Shown: piece by piece, positions 47,540 to 58,990 of the stretch
How the letters are laid out: each line of letters starts with the position of its first letter
How positions within the stretch are numbered: position 1 is the first letter of the stretch
Assembly (NCBI GenBank): GCA_012934845.2
Contig: WNNJ02002228.1
Span: forward strand, 1-64,000
Source: Pomphorhynchus laevis
Taxonomy: Eukaryota > Acanthocephala > Palaeacanthocephala > Echinorhynchida > Pomphorhynchidae
Direction of reading: 5' to 3'
DNA: 64,000 nt
The notes under the pieces: model-generated
Database searches by the model: none
Told to the model about the DNA's origin: nothing
Seen by the model: only the letters and a program-made list of their open reading frames with translations
Translations under genes and position numbers: made by a program

Positions 47540-48260
47540 TGTTGCAATTCTTAAAATTTCATTATTTAATGTATTATATTTTATATTATATGGTATGCAT
47601 GAATGCTAATGCAAAAATATGTTTCTTGCAAATTTAAATATGTCATCTTTACGATATAAATTAAAGTAGTTTTAATTGATGTGAATTACATGTTCATATC
47701 TAGATATACACCTTATATACATCATTACTATTTGTTTTGTTAAGAATAAGGCTTTCTGGATAAATTTGTTCACTAATTGAATAAAAATTATTAGAATTAA
47801 ATACACATATATCATCAATGTATCCAAACATATATTTCATATATTTATATTGTTTAGATTTAGTTTTTACATAGTTATGAACAAATTCATATTCTATAAA
47901 GTTTAAAAACAAGTCAGCTATAATTGGGCTACTATTACCACCCATTGGAACACCTTTTACTTGTCTAAATATAGATGTCCCTACTTTTAAATAATTTTGA
48001 TTTATCAAAATATTTAAGGATTCTATTAATTCAATTTTATTCATATATTTATATTTATTTAATGGTAAAATTTTTGTTAGATAGGCGTTATAGTTATTAT
48101 AACATATATATGTATCTCTTTCCCGAATATAATATTAATTTTTCTAGCGCTTCTTTACATAATATTTGCTACATCTAATTACCCTTTTTATTCAATATTG
48201 AACGAGGACTTGTAATAATTATTTCTAAACTAAAATCACAACTTTCATATGCTATGTTTA
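47540..48260 (-). mobile_element. Penelope-like RT fragment (minus strand)
   Basis: The minus-strand frame 47700-48044 reads GVPMGGNSSPIIADLFLNFI and YIDDICVFNS, nearly identical to the copy at 1004-1534. Homology extends to 47540 on the downstream side and to the repeated 5' motif near 48260. The catalytic box is kept but the frame is interrupted and the tail is absent. Confidence 0.8.
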
Positions 48261-48354
48261 TATAATTTTTATGTTATACGTAAACAATCTAAAATCTGCA
48301 GTTTAAAATAGAGACTTTTAATAATTGTTTCTAAACTAAAATCACTACTTATGA

Positions 48355-48572
48355 TTGTGGCACGATATTATCCTCACAGGTACTGTTCTTATTCTTGATA
48401 CAGCAGGGCGCTACTAATCAGCCTGGGTGGGTCTCATCAGCTGCTGACACAGACTTACATCTTACGTTTCGACCCTTATTATCTGATTACTCCGTACACT
48501 GGTGTGATAGGATTTGAACTCAGGACCTATGTATCACGTATCCAACGTTACATCCACAAGGCTGGCTGCTCC
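48355..48572 (-). mobile_element. tRNA-derived SINE, full copy (minus strand)
   Basis: Read on the minus strand, it begins near 48572 with GCAGCCAGCCTTGTGGATG, where AGCCTTGTGGA is box-A-like. It continues to TGAGTTCAAATCC at about 48512-48524, a good pol III box B (GTTCAAATCC). The body then holds GGGTCGAAAC and CTGATGAGACCC, and the 3' part ends near 48355. The A-to-B spacing, about 45 bases, fits an internal tRNA-type promoter. No coding content. Confidence 0.7.
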
Positions 48573-48582
48573 AGTAGTATTG

Positions 48583-48745
48583 ATATACATTTATGTATAT
48601 TACTTTTGATAGAGAATCGTATTCTACTGATCTATTAGAAACCTACCTTATGTGTGATCCGCTAGCCGGATCACTGGTTTTAATGCTGTCACTTGCAATG
48701 AATGTTTTTAATTTAACTTGATTGCATCTGTGAGCTGAAGTAAGC
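48583..48745 (-). repeat. SINE-associated repeat S, first copy
   Basis: The reverse complement appears at 48905-49078. It includes the small palindrome GTGATCCGGCTAGCGGATCA and the GATTGCATCTGTGAGCTG end. A third start of the same repeat (GATGCAATCAAGTTAAATTA) stands at 49170. In each case it lies upstream of a SINE head, so it may be the 5' part of a larger repeated unit. Confidence 0.7.
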
Positions 48746-48754
48746 AGATAAGTA

Positions 48755-48904
48755 TCTGCTTACGGAGTAAGCAGATAATAATGGTTGAAAGGTGAAATGT
48801 TGGTCTGGGTCAGCAGCTGGTGAAATCCACCCAGGCTGATTAGTAGAGTTCTGCTGTATCAAGAATAGGAACAATACCTGTGAGTATAATATCGTAACAC
48901 AATC
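48755..48904 (+). mobile_element. tRNA-derived SINE, headless copy (plus strand)
   Basis: Body and 3' part of the same SINE, reverse complement of 48355-48500 with moderate divergence. The tRNA-like head is missing. It forms with the first copy an inverted repeat of about 145-base arms. Confidence 0.7.
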
Positions 48905-49078
48905 AGAAGAATTTCAGCTCACAGATGTAATCAAGTTAAATTAAAAACATTCATTGCAAGTGGTAGCATGAAAAATCAGTGATCCGGCTAGCGGATCACA
49001 CACATAGGGTTTGTTTTTAATAGATCGTTATAATACGATCCCCTGCCGCAAGTAATATAAAACAATGTATATCTGCAC
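48905..49078 (+). repeat. SINE-associated repeat S, inverted copy
   Basis: The reverse complement of 48583-48745, followed by a SINE head at 49081. Confidence 0.7.
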
Positions 49079-49080
49079 CG

Positions 49081-49150
49081 CTGGAGTAGCAAGCAAGTAG
49101 ATGTAGCATTGAATCGTGATACAGACGTCCTGAGTTCAAATCCGATCAGC
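49081..49150 (+). mobile_element. tRNA-derived SINE head only (plus strand)
   Basis: GGAGTAGCAAGCAAGTAGATG followed by TGAGTTCAAATCC at 49131-49143: boxes A-like and B of the same SINE. The body is replaced by another start of repeat S. Confidence 0.6.
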
Positions 49151-49184
49151 ACCAGATGATCGGATTTGAAGATGCAATCAAGTT

Positions 49185-49320
49185 AAATTAAAATCACTAA
49201 CTTCATATGTTGATTTTACACTTAAATCATTATAAATAACTTCTTTCATATAGTTATCTGCCCATTTCCTTTTTATAATTTACCTTTTTCATAAGTATAT
49301 CATATAACAAAACCTTTTGC
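49185..49320 (-). mobile_element. Penelope-like 5' fragment
   Basis: CACTTAAATCATTATAAATA and neighbouring bases match 4090-4180, part of the upstream region of the Penelope-like family on the minus strand. Confidence 0.5.
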
Positions 49321-49802
49321 ATATGAAGACAAAGCTATCTTATTACTCAAAGTTATCCCTTGCATATGAAGACAAAGTTAAATACTGCAAATAGACTTGA
49401 TCAAAATCCACTTAAATCCACTTTTTAAAATTTGCATAAGTGAGTTAGGTCCAATATATATTCAAAATGTATGTTAGTGAAGAAAGGCATTGCGTTAAAA
49501 TATTTAACATTTAATATCTTCGGTCTTTGATCTATTTACGATCAGCTTATTCAAAATTCAGTAATCATTGAGCTGATGCAAGACAAGCTTGAACTGATTA
49601 AACTGTGCCAGTCATTATAAGTAGATCGTAAGTGTAAATATAAGTGTAAATAGTATTATAATTTTTTTATTTATTTTTTTAATTATTATTATTTTATTCA
49701 CACAAATTAGTGGAAAAACATTTGAATGGTCACCCGCAAATGGGTCTATTTAAAGTAAAAAAGTTATCCGTAATGGGTTCAACAGTAATTTTGAATCACT
49801 GA
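49321..49802. other. AT-rich interval, nothing recognised
   Basis: No gene or repeat could be supported. Confidence 0.4.
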
Positions 49803-50375
49803 TCTGTTACGTGCAGAGCGGGATGCCAACACACGTCGAGACCATCTTCGCCACTGTCGTTCCAATTCGACACCTCAAGTTGAAAATACAATCGTTGTAA
49901 GTTTCCTTCGATTTGATCCCCTTAAGTGCCGACATATGCTTCGTTATTAAATCAGTTGTCGGTCCAAAAGCTCCATTCGTAGCAATGACCACTGGATAGA
50001 AACAAAATTATAGAATAATAATATAATAGTATAATAATATAATAGTATAATAATTATAATAGTATTATAATATTATAATACTATTATAATATTATAATAG
50101 TATTATAAGTGTAATAGCATCATAAGTGTAAATAGTGTTTCACATGGAAATCCGCAGTAGATCTTCTTCTGGAAGATTTACTATATAAATGAAAATAATA
50201 TTGTGCTCAGAGGATCTTCCTATAGTACTCTAAACTCTTGCCTAATCGGATTTGTCCATATTATCCTCAATTTATGCGTTAGTATTTCCCGTTTAATGAT
50301 GTCAAAAGCCTTGGAGAAATTTACGACAACCGCTTAGATTCGTCGTCCTTCAGACAATAATTATTTAATAACGAT
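49803..50375 (-). pseudogene. Non-LTR RT element fragments (minus strand)
   Basis: Two pieces of RT-element coding sequence. At about 50290-50350 the minus strand reads VVNFSKAFDIIKREIL, an RT block A of the LINE type. At 49803-50012 it reads FYPVVIATNGAFGP and CRIGTTVAKMVSTCVGI, the end of a post-RT domain like that of the element at 28130. The stretch between them is simple AT repeat. Most of the RT is gone. Confidence 0.55.
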
Positions 50376-50530
50376 TTCCCTAAAAATATAATATAATTTA
50401 AATAATAATATATTATATATTATTATATAATATATTAATATATTATATATTATTATATAATATATTAATATATTATATATTATTATATTATATATTAGTA
50501 GTTTTATATAATATATTATCCATTAAATTT
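50376..50530. repeat. AT-only low-complexity tract
   Basis: Alternating TATAATATATTA units, partly palindromic. Confidence 0.8.
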
Positions 50531-52044
50531 TGTATTATATTATAATACAAAATATATTTTATCAAAATGCATATATGAATTCTGCGATAATTCATAAATA
50601 CTAAATTTTGAATTGAAGCAATTAAAGTTTAAAAAAATAATTTTTATATCCCAAGTATTAAAAAGTTCACATCGGTAATATGTATTTCCATTATATCAAT
50701 TTATACAGTGATCTTAGAATTGATTTATATAGTCGGCAATTTGAAACAAAATGCTTAAAACAAATTGTTCTTGATGATAGCAGAAGCTATCAAAATATTG
50801 AATTTAAAATCGGTTTTCTTTTCTTCGGTAACACAAATTATTTTTCGATTTGTTAAATTCTATCAAAAGATTATATCGTAATTATATTATTTTATATATT
50901 GTTTTATAATAATAAAATAGATTACTTTGAAATAATGGTTTTAATATTTAATACCGTATAGTACATTCAATATCGTTATATTTAATATTCAATATTGAAT
51001 ATTTTCAATATTCATAATTTTAATATTCAATTTTTTAAATATTTAATATTCAATATTTATATAAGTTATTTAAATATTCAATATTAGCTATCATCGTATA
51101 GATTATATCACTCTACTTGATGGTTAACTTGACCATCCTCACAATCACGACGATTTAGATCAGAAGTCCATATGCTAACAACCATTTCAAGAGTAATATC
51201 GATTTTCAAATTACGTATTCACAATTAGTTTATGCTGTTTATCAAAAAAGTAAAAATTAAAAATTAATAAAATTAAAATTTTAATTTAAAACTGTTTAAA
51301 ATGAATAAAAGGAATTATTGATCGTTAATGATTAATTCGCGATCATTATACTGATCGGTAAGTTTTAAATATCCATTACTGCATTCGAGATTTCACATGT
51401 AGAATGGATTTCTTAGTCAACTTGTCCTTTCAACTCAAATGAGTTGAAAGGACAAATAACAAAATCTACTGGTAGCTAATTCAGTCAACTTTTGTATTCC
51501 TTAGCATTACAATACTTATTTTGTTTTAAATATAGACAAGTGTCATTACTCAAGTTATGAAACTTCATTGAGTTCTAGTTAAATCTTTTAAATTTTAAAT
51601 ATATTCCTTATTTTTAAAAAATTTTAAATTATTTAGTACTAAATATTATCGCATATTAAAGTAGAAATTCTTAGAAATTGAAAATCTAAACATTAATTTT
51701 AAAACTGTTTGCAAGGATTATAAAACTTGGAATTTTGGTAAAATTGGAAATCCAAACCACAACGTTGCTTTTAAATTCAACTAGCTATTTACAATATCAT
51801 TGATTTCTGCTGTAGAAGCTTTTCGCTTTTGAAAAATATGTAATCAATAAGATCAATTGATCTGGATCGATCTAAAACTGTTTGTGCGGATAATAAAGCC
51901 ATTTAAATTAAAAGTGTATTTTTAAATGTACGGAATATAATAATTATTGCAGGTTTAAACATTCCAATCGATAACATTTTATATAATTCAATAATGATTC
52001 ATCGCAGGAGTCTTTCATTCTCTAATAAATATTTAAGACTGTAG
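50531..52044. other. AT-rich interval, nothing recognised
   Basis: A perfect 18-base palindrome-like segment (GTCCTTTCAACTC / GAGTTGAAAGGAC) lies at 51424-51455. No gene is supported. Confidence 0.4.
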
Positions 52045-52140
52045 ATAATTATTGGAGCTGGATCAAGGAAAGAAGAAATTATTTTTGATATTTCGCTAAC
52101 TACTTCTGCAAGCATCTTCAGAAAATTACTGTAGGATTAA
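52045..52140. repeat. Single copy of the satellite-related core
   Basis: ATTATTGGAGCTGGATCAAG and TTTTTGATATTTCGCTAACT, in the opposite orientation to the 194-bp satellite, end with GCATCTTCAGAAAATTACTG. Confidence 0.75.
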
Positions 52141-52169
52141 ATTTATTCGACGGCTTTAAAGCTTCTTCT

Positions 52170-52660
52170 TGCATGTATTTAAAATCATGTATGTAAAATT
52201 TTGTCGTTATACAGGTATTTAAATCAGAGACCTTTTCCATGTCATGAAATTATCATTCTGAATTTCCTTAAATCAGGAGTTGACTTTATATCAGGAGATT
52301 ATTCGTTAAGGTACAAAACCTTATTATAAATCCTGATAGCTTGAAGTCATATTTAAAATCATGTATGTAAAACTATGCATTAAACAATTATTTAAATCAG
52401 AGACTTTTTCCACATCATGAAATTAGCATTCTTAATTTCCTTACATCAGGACTTGACTTTATATCAGGCGATTATCTCTTGAGGAACAAAACCATATTAT
52501 AAATCATGATAGCTTGAAGTCATATTAATAATCATGTATGTAAAATTTTGCCATTATACAGGTATTTTATCAAGAGCTGACTTTATGTCAGGAGATTATC
52601 TGTTAAGGTACAAAACCTTATTATAATTCCTGATAACTTGTGGTCATATTCTGCAAACAA
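52170..52660. repeat. ~174-bp tandem repeat, 3 units (last shortened)
   Basis: AATCATGTATGTAAAA recurs at about 52182, 52356 and 52533. Each unit goes on through GACTTTATRTCAGG and ACAAAACC. The third lacks about 60 bases. Units differ at several per cent, so the array is older than the 194-bp satellite. Confidence 0.8.
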
Positions 52661-55511
52661 AACAATTAGTGATATATCAAAATTAAATAGAAATTGCTGA
52701 TTTCTGCGAAATATCCCAACTTAATTTATAAATAAATGTAAATCGTCTTTATGCGAGTGGCAATACCCAAGTGAAACTTGCAAATATAGTAGATTTATAT
52801 AACGTTACTAAAAATTAAAATTTTTATATGAACATCCTCAAGCGCACAGCTTGCATACCTTAAAATATCATTTCTTACTACTATCAAAACAATAATTATC
52901 GTGCTAGTGGGCTTGTATAAATTAAAAGATGATAATTTAGTTGTTAGTAATTAAACATTCAAATACCAAGTAATTTATATCAAGTTGACAGCCATATTTT
53001 GATTCTTTTTATAAAAAATTTACGTGAAGAAATTTGCAACAAAATTACTATATAGAGAATCAAAACAATGCAAAATTTGTCACTTAAAGCAACTTACGTC
53101 AATGTAAAGTGCCTCATTGTAATATAAAAATTTGAATAGCATGAGTCACTGGTTCTGCGTGTTAGAAAATTTTATTAATTATTTTAATTTATTGAAAGTG
53201 TGTGAGATTTATATAGAGTATATAATTGCTATCTTACGTTGTAATGAACATATTATATTTGGTATGTTAAAGAGTAAAACCTATAAAAATAATAATTAGT
53301 AAAAGTCTTGACATTTTATCGATTTGGAAGGTAATTGATCTCAGGACAAATTTCAGGCTCTTATTGAGATCGATTAGGATCAGATATTTTAATGAAAATG
53401 TCAAATAATTATGATTAAAATTATGCGTGCCATTAACTTTATTGTATCCTCAAACAAAGAATATTATTTTAGTATTTAACTGACTTTATGTAATTAAAAG
53501 TATCTCAGCTTTAACAGACCAAATGATCGACCACTTGGCCTTTTTTATTTAACATATTTTTATTCGTATAAAGCAAAGCGTTCCACAGTCTTTAATCGAA
53601 TTTAATGCTTGTTAAATGTAAATTAACAAGGCATAAGCATGATGGAAATATCGCAGTTCCAATAGCGTTCTAGTTAATAAGACGAGTACCTGTCCGTTAG
53701 TGTTTTTGAAACCAAAATATTTTCAACATTAAAATGAATACATTCAAATTTCAGAAAAACCGTAAACAAACAGGCGTTTAATGCTTCCCTAGCGAAATTC
53801 ATAACTTTTGAGTATTAAAATGATTACGGCCTTGTTTGTAAGCAAAATGACTTCCTTAGTATGCAAGCTGTTAACCTATATTATTAAATGAAACACATTT
53901 TGCAGTTAAGCCTTCATAATATAAAGAATGTAAGTTATATAACAAGGTAGTGTCCAGAACACTATTTTATTTATTCAAAATACAGTTTATAAACTGTTAA
54001 AAACATGCTCACAAGGGAAGCAATTGAAGCAACTTTCTACAGAACAACGGCTAACATAAAAACTCGTTTTTTTTTTGCAGATTAGAAGTGCTATGTTGAA
54101 AGCATGTCGTTGGTAATGAGTTATTGACAGATAACTATATGCCCTTCTTTGATTTGAACTGTATATATTCAGTTCGGTTTTTAAAACCCAAGCATTAATG
54201 TTTTCGCTTATTAAAAAGAAGCGCAATGGTATTGTATGTATCTGACAAAATTCGTTTCTTAAAAAATTAGAAATTTTTTCTCGCAAAAAGAAGAAATGAT
54301 AACACGCTTCTTGTAGAGATTTATTAGGAGAGCAACATATTTTTCATGTATTGTCATTGTTACTCAATACAGCTTATATACAAAAAGACAAGAATTGCAA
54401 GCGACAGTGTATTTTGCTTTTTTAAAAAACGAATTAAATTCTCATGCTCTTTGTTTTTATTTCAAAAAGTACGACGACTTATTTGATATAATACTGGCCC
54501 TAATTAAGAATTTCCTTTTGAGCAAATGTTTTTATCAGTAATTTGTAAATTTCACGGTGTTTCGAATCCATGTTTCGAAAAACTTTAGTTTTGTTGAATT
54601 ATTGACCAAAATAATACGATGTACTTCTTAGTTTATCTGATAAAATGTCACAATATAGCATTCTATTTTGAAATAGAATGCTATTCTGCTATCAGAGCGG
54701 CTTGTATGAACATTTATTTTGATTCCTATTTATTTCTTACTCCTTTTTGAAAAGGAATCACATGGGCACTATTTTGACTGCTTAGTTGTTTAGGCAAATA
54801 AGACTGCACACGAAATAAAATTTATTTACTGACTTTTGAGAGCTAGAGAATGCATTAGTTCTGCCACAACAATGTTTGTAGAAAGTAGAGACAAGCTTTG
54901 TGCTTTTGGGTTAAGTCTTTTTAGAAGTCCCGGAATAAAGACAGATTTCTTAAACTTATTTTATTTTAATCGCCCATAACGGGTTGCTAAGATTGGGCGA
55001 TAGAAGCTTTTGCGAGCAATCCTAGTCCAGGAAGAAGACGGCGGATTTAATAATTATGTATTTTACTTATTTTTCATTTTCTCTTTGTAGATATTATTTC
55101 TATTTTTCGTTACTTTTAATGTATCAAATATAATTACAATAGGCGTTCCCTCAAAATATGCTAGATGTGGCTATTGCAGGCAGTTTATCACACAAAGAGA
55201 ATTCTGCACAGCTTTATGTCATAGAAACATTCCCGTTTGATTAAATTTAAAATATATTACATGCTCAATATTAAAATTAAAACCCCTCACAGTTATATTA
55301 TCGAAAGAATTTAGTTTGCATTTAATTTACATCAAATTTTATTACCAGGTATCCAATTATCTTTGGATTTTATTACCAGGTATCCAATTATCTATAGTTT
55401 GACTTGGTATCCAATATTTGCACGTTTTAACATCTTAATTTTAACAATCCGAGCTTGCAATTAGGCCGAAAGCTTAACTCAACATAACTATAATTTCTTA
55501 TATCTTAAATA
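52661..55511. other. AT-rich interval, no gene supported
   Basis: A 99-codon minus-strand frame at 53987-54286 ends CFNCFPCEHVFNSL but has no recognised family. No other feature was seen in 2.8 kb. Confidence 0.4.
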
Positions 55512-55640
55512 AAGCACGGTTTAGACATACATGTTAAGTCTAGAGGCTTAACCTAAGATGTATTAATTACATATCTTAAGCCAAGTTTCGAAATAAGTCA
55601 CCGTTACGCTTGTATCTAGTTATGCCTAAAGATCGTGCTT
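55512..55640. mobile_element. Short degenerate foldback element
   Basis: The ends AAGCACGGTTTAGACATA and TATGCCTAAAGATCGTGCTT are imperfect inverted copies. A second inverted pair surrounds the centre: GGCTTAACCTAAGATGTA and TACATATCTTAAGCC. MITE-like; no target duplication was recognised. Confidence 0.55.
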
Positions 55641-55919
55641 CATGATTTTAAACGACAATGCATATTGCTGATATTGATGGTTAGTTAATTAATTATTAAT
55701 TAATTTTTAATAAACTAAGAATGTAAATATGAAAGCTTCAAAACTTAAAAGCTTTAAAATTAATGCAATTTAAAATATTAAATGTAATTTTATAGATCAA
55801 AGAAAACAAATTTAAAGAAAGAAACAAAAAACTTAAAATATAAGAAAAATATCATTAAAAATGGAAATTCCAGTGCTGCACGACCAAAAACAAAACAAAG
55901 AAAATGAAGCAAATATATA
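55641..55919. other. AT-rich gap
   Basis: Nothing recognised. Confidence 0.4.
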
Positions 55920-56110
55920 AACTTAAAGGGAAACCATCTATTAAATATAAATATATCGATAAAATTGAATTAATAGAAACTTTAAATATTTTAATAAATT
56001 AAAATTATTTAAAAGTATGGACATTTAGCCAAATAAAATGTGTTCGATAATAGGTAGTAGCCCAATTATAGTTGAGTTGTTATAGCTAACTTATTTTTAA
56101 GTCATCTATT
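55920..56110 (+). mobile_element. Penelope-like RT fragment (plus strand)
   Basis: Bases match 985-1145 of the first copy, from the IDKIEL-type start to the SSPII block. Strongly eroded. Confidence 0.65.
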
Positions 56111-56759
56111 ATTAGTAACAAAGGAAAAAACAACAAAGAAAACCAATTTAAAATGCAATGATTTTTTTGTTACATTTTACATTTCTTTGATATTTTTTCT
56201 GTTATAATCTTTGAGTATGCTTTTGTGTTTGATATGATATATAATATGATATTATATAGCATCTAATGTTATTATATAGAATATAATTATATAATATTAA
56301 TATTAAATATATTGATATATATTGATATATTGAAAATGACAACAGAAGCTATCGAAATGTGAATTTTTTGAGTTAGGATAATTTCTTTGTTTTTGTAAAT
56401 TTACAAAACTATAAGAATTAAAGGATATTTTCAATAAAATGTAATATTTTTAATATTAAAAATATTAAAAATAAAAATTATATTTCACTTAATCATCACT
56501 TTACAAATCTTTATAATTATTTTGATATGTTAAATTAAATAAATTGAAAGTTGCTTATTCTTTATTTTCGATGATATCATAATTTGTGTTTTGTAGCAAA
56601 ATCTTTTCGCATTTCTCTGTAAAGTGACTGTATCATAAGCGGTTGTGATGATGCAATATCATACAGGTAAATTATGCAAACGAAGAACTGAAATTCTTAA
56701 TGAGAGTTCATTTTGAAATTTAATAGCATAAAGCGGTACATATTTTGCTGGAGATAAAA
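56111..56759. other. Upstream region of coronin
   Basis: AT-rich with no clear core promoter. It should contain the coronin 5' end, or an intron if an upstream non-coding exon exists. Confidence 0.4.
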
Positions 56760-56954
56760 ATGACGTTAATGATCCCAAAATCACGATTCCGGCATGTTTA
56801 CGGTGTTTCCGCAAAGGAATCCAATATCTACAAAAATCTTAAAATATCAAAAAATACTCACGATTCGAATTTATCAGATGTTAATCAAAAGTTTTTGGCA
56901 ATCGCAGAGGAAAGTATTGGCGGTGGATCGTTTATGGTTTTAAAATTGTCACAG
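56760..56954 (+). CDS. coro: Coronin, coding exon 1
   Basis: Coronin is an actin-binding WD-repeat protein that works with Arp2/3 and cofilin at the cell cortex to turn over branched actin. This exon encodes residues 1-65. SRFRHVYGVSAKE is the family's N-terminal signature (usually SKFRHVFG), and SIGGGSFMVLKL matches the ASGGGAFLVLPL strand of the first propeller blade. The start is the ATG at 56760; another in-frame ATG follows at 56769. Lys28 stands where vertebrate coronin 1B has Arg30, a residue needed for F-actin binding, so the charge is kept. The exon ends in CAG followed by GCAAGT, a GC-type donor that puts it in frame with exon 2. Six exons reach residue 284 of a probable 450-500; the gene continues beyond the window. 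Confidence 0.9.
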
Positions 56955-57690
56955 GCAAGTTGTAATTTATAAAAAATATAAAATTAAAATAATTTTATAT
57001 TATTAATATAAAAATATTAAAATTTATATTTTATTATATTGATTAGCATGTAACTTACTTCATGTTGGTAAATGTTTATGGTTCGTAAATGCATAATGTA
57101 ATATTTGATACATATAGATATGTTGTTTTACATTTAATTTTAATTAGAAAGAAAACTATCTTGAAGTTTATTTAAATTAATTTCAAATTGATAAAAAACA
57201 ATTTGTTCGAGTTACATCTGATATACCAAGTTGTGTCATTTTATATATTTTATATTAAATGCAGAAAACGTTTATATTTTTAAAAATATAAAAATATATT
57301 TATATATAAATATATTATTATTTTTATATGAAAGTCTTATATAAAGTTTGCCACTTTATATAAGACGTCAATTAAGAGATTTTCCTAATTTGGTTTGCTA
57401 CAATATCAAGAACAAAGCAAAAATTGCTACCCAAGAATATTATTTATCTTCATTAGTGGGTTTCTTAGTAATATTTTAGATTATATTAAATTATATTAGA
57501 TTCTTAATTATGACATTAATAATACAATTTATCTTAATTTAAAGAAGCGACATTTTTTAATCTGAGTTGATTAAAAAGGATTCATTGCTTTAAATTCACC
57601 ATATTTAATTTGTAATAGATTTAAAAATATTATATAATTTATTCACATCAAATAATGAAATGTTTATTATTGAATATGCGATCTTTGTAG

Positions 57691-57807
57691 CAAGGGCGTA
57701 TTCCGACCGATTTTCCATCTGTAAAAGGGCATAGAGCCGCAGTCACAGATATCATGTGGAATCCGTTTAATCCACAACAAATAGCGTCAAGTTCGGATGA
57801 CAGCATT
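57691..57807 (+). CDS. coro: Coronin, exon 2
   Basis: Thirty-nine codons, residues 66-104. GHRAAVTDIMWNPFNPQQIA is a classic WD-repeat strand (human: GHTAPVLDIAWCPHND). The acceptor is TTTGTAG|CAA and the donor ATT|GTAAGT; both boundaries are in phase 0. The intron before it is 736 bases. Confidence 0.92.
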
Positions 57808-57859
57808 GTAAGTCAAAAAGTTCATTTTTACAAGAATTTGAGACGTAAAATCACGAAAG

Positions 57860-58009
57860 GTAAGAATTTGGAATATACCAGAGGAAGGAATAACGAAAAA
57901 TTTAACGAATCCATGTGTGGAGCTGAAATCACACTCAAGTAGAGCTGCACACATTCGATGGCACACGTTAGCTGAAAACATTATAGCGAGTGCTGGTGCA
58001 GACAAGAAG
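57860..58009 (+). CDS. coro: Coronin, exon 3
   Basis: Fifty codons, residues 105-154, beginning VRIWNIPEEGI, the end of one WD repeat, and ending AENIIASAGADKK. The intron before it is only 52 bases (57808-57859) and the donor after it is AAG|GTATTG. Reading straight through the short intron meets stops, so splicing is required. Confidence 0.92.
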
Positions 58010-58309
58010 GTATTGATTATATTTTATTCACCCAAAAATTTCATACTATACATATTTGCTAATGAAACAACATTGCATTTTAAAATTAATGTTTCACAAA
58101 ATCTTTATTGATTTCGTTAAACTAATATCTTATCATTTTAATAAGATCATTTAATTTCGGTATTAATTTAAACGTAATCTTAGAATTAATTAAATTATAA
58201 TTTTATATAATTATAAAATTATATATAATTATATAATTTTATAGTGAAATAATATTCTTAGTCAAGTCGCATTAACGCATTTAATCGCCTAAATAGACGT
58301 ATTGACATA

Positions 58310-58990
58310 AACAACACCTGATTCACGTGCCCGTCGTTTGCATGTGCTTTCAAGAACATTTACTCCCTAGATGCATTACTAATGCTAGGATTCGTATCGC
58401 TTTAATTCGGGAACGATTTACGCAAGGTGATCCCTTTGCCACGGCAGCATTTTTAGTTTCCTCTTATGCAATTCTTTGGGAGTAACCCGGCGTTGATACG
58501 TGGATGATGTTAACTTCGTTGACTATCCACAAGCTCTCGAAAAAACTTTGCTTTTTCTCCATTTTTCATTGAATGGAGTGAATGGATTATTTCAATACGT
58601 GCAGATCAAATATAACCGTATCGGCATACTTGGGTAGACGAATAGAACGGACGAGTTTATAATCAAGACTATCTTCGATTAGGTAACCAGTAATGTGAAC
58701 TTGGTGAAACGCCCTTTTAAGATACGAAACGATGTATTGACCCATACATCACTTACAATCAGCCACGTGGAGTTGCTGATTGTAAATTTTTTACGAATCC
58801 TTTTTGGTTTACGATGATATCATCAATGTCACGGATACGCTTGTCCGAGATACGCTCGAACATTTTTATAGTTTGCACGATCAATCGAATCTTGGTGGTA
58901 ACTGGAGCAGTCAGCTGGATTCCCCTTCTTTTTCCATATAGTGGCACTGCTCTGCAAACCGCTTGATTTCCTATGCTCATAAATGATCTC
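58310..58990 (-). pseudogene. LINE RT fragment in coronin intron 3
   Basis: Minus-strand frame 58759-58980 reads PLYGKRRGIQLTAPVTTKIR, then VQTIKMFERISDKRIRDID and NQKGFVKN. These correspond to RT blocks 1 and 2 of a LINE ORF2: the RGI.LT start, a finger helix, and a QKGFVKN in place of Q.GF..G. It is antisense to coronin. Downstream blocks are eroded, although SLDYKLVRSIRLPKYAD near 58620-58680 still looks like the region before the catalytic Asp pair. Confidence 0.65.

Noticed and set aside
53987-54286. 99-codon minus-strand frame with CFNCFPC near its end
   Set aside because: The Cys pair alone is not a domain, and nothing around it suggests a gene.
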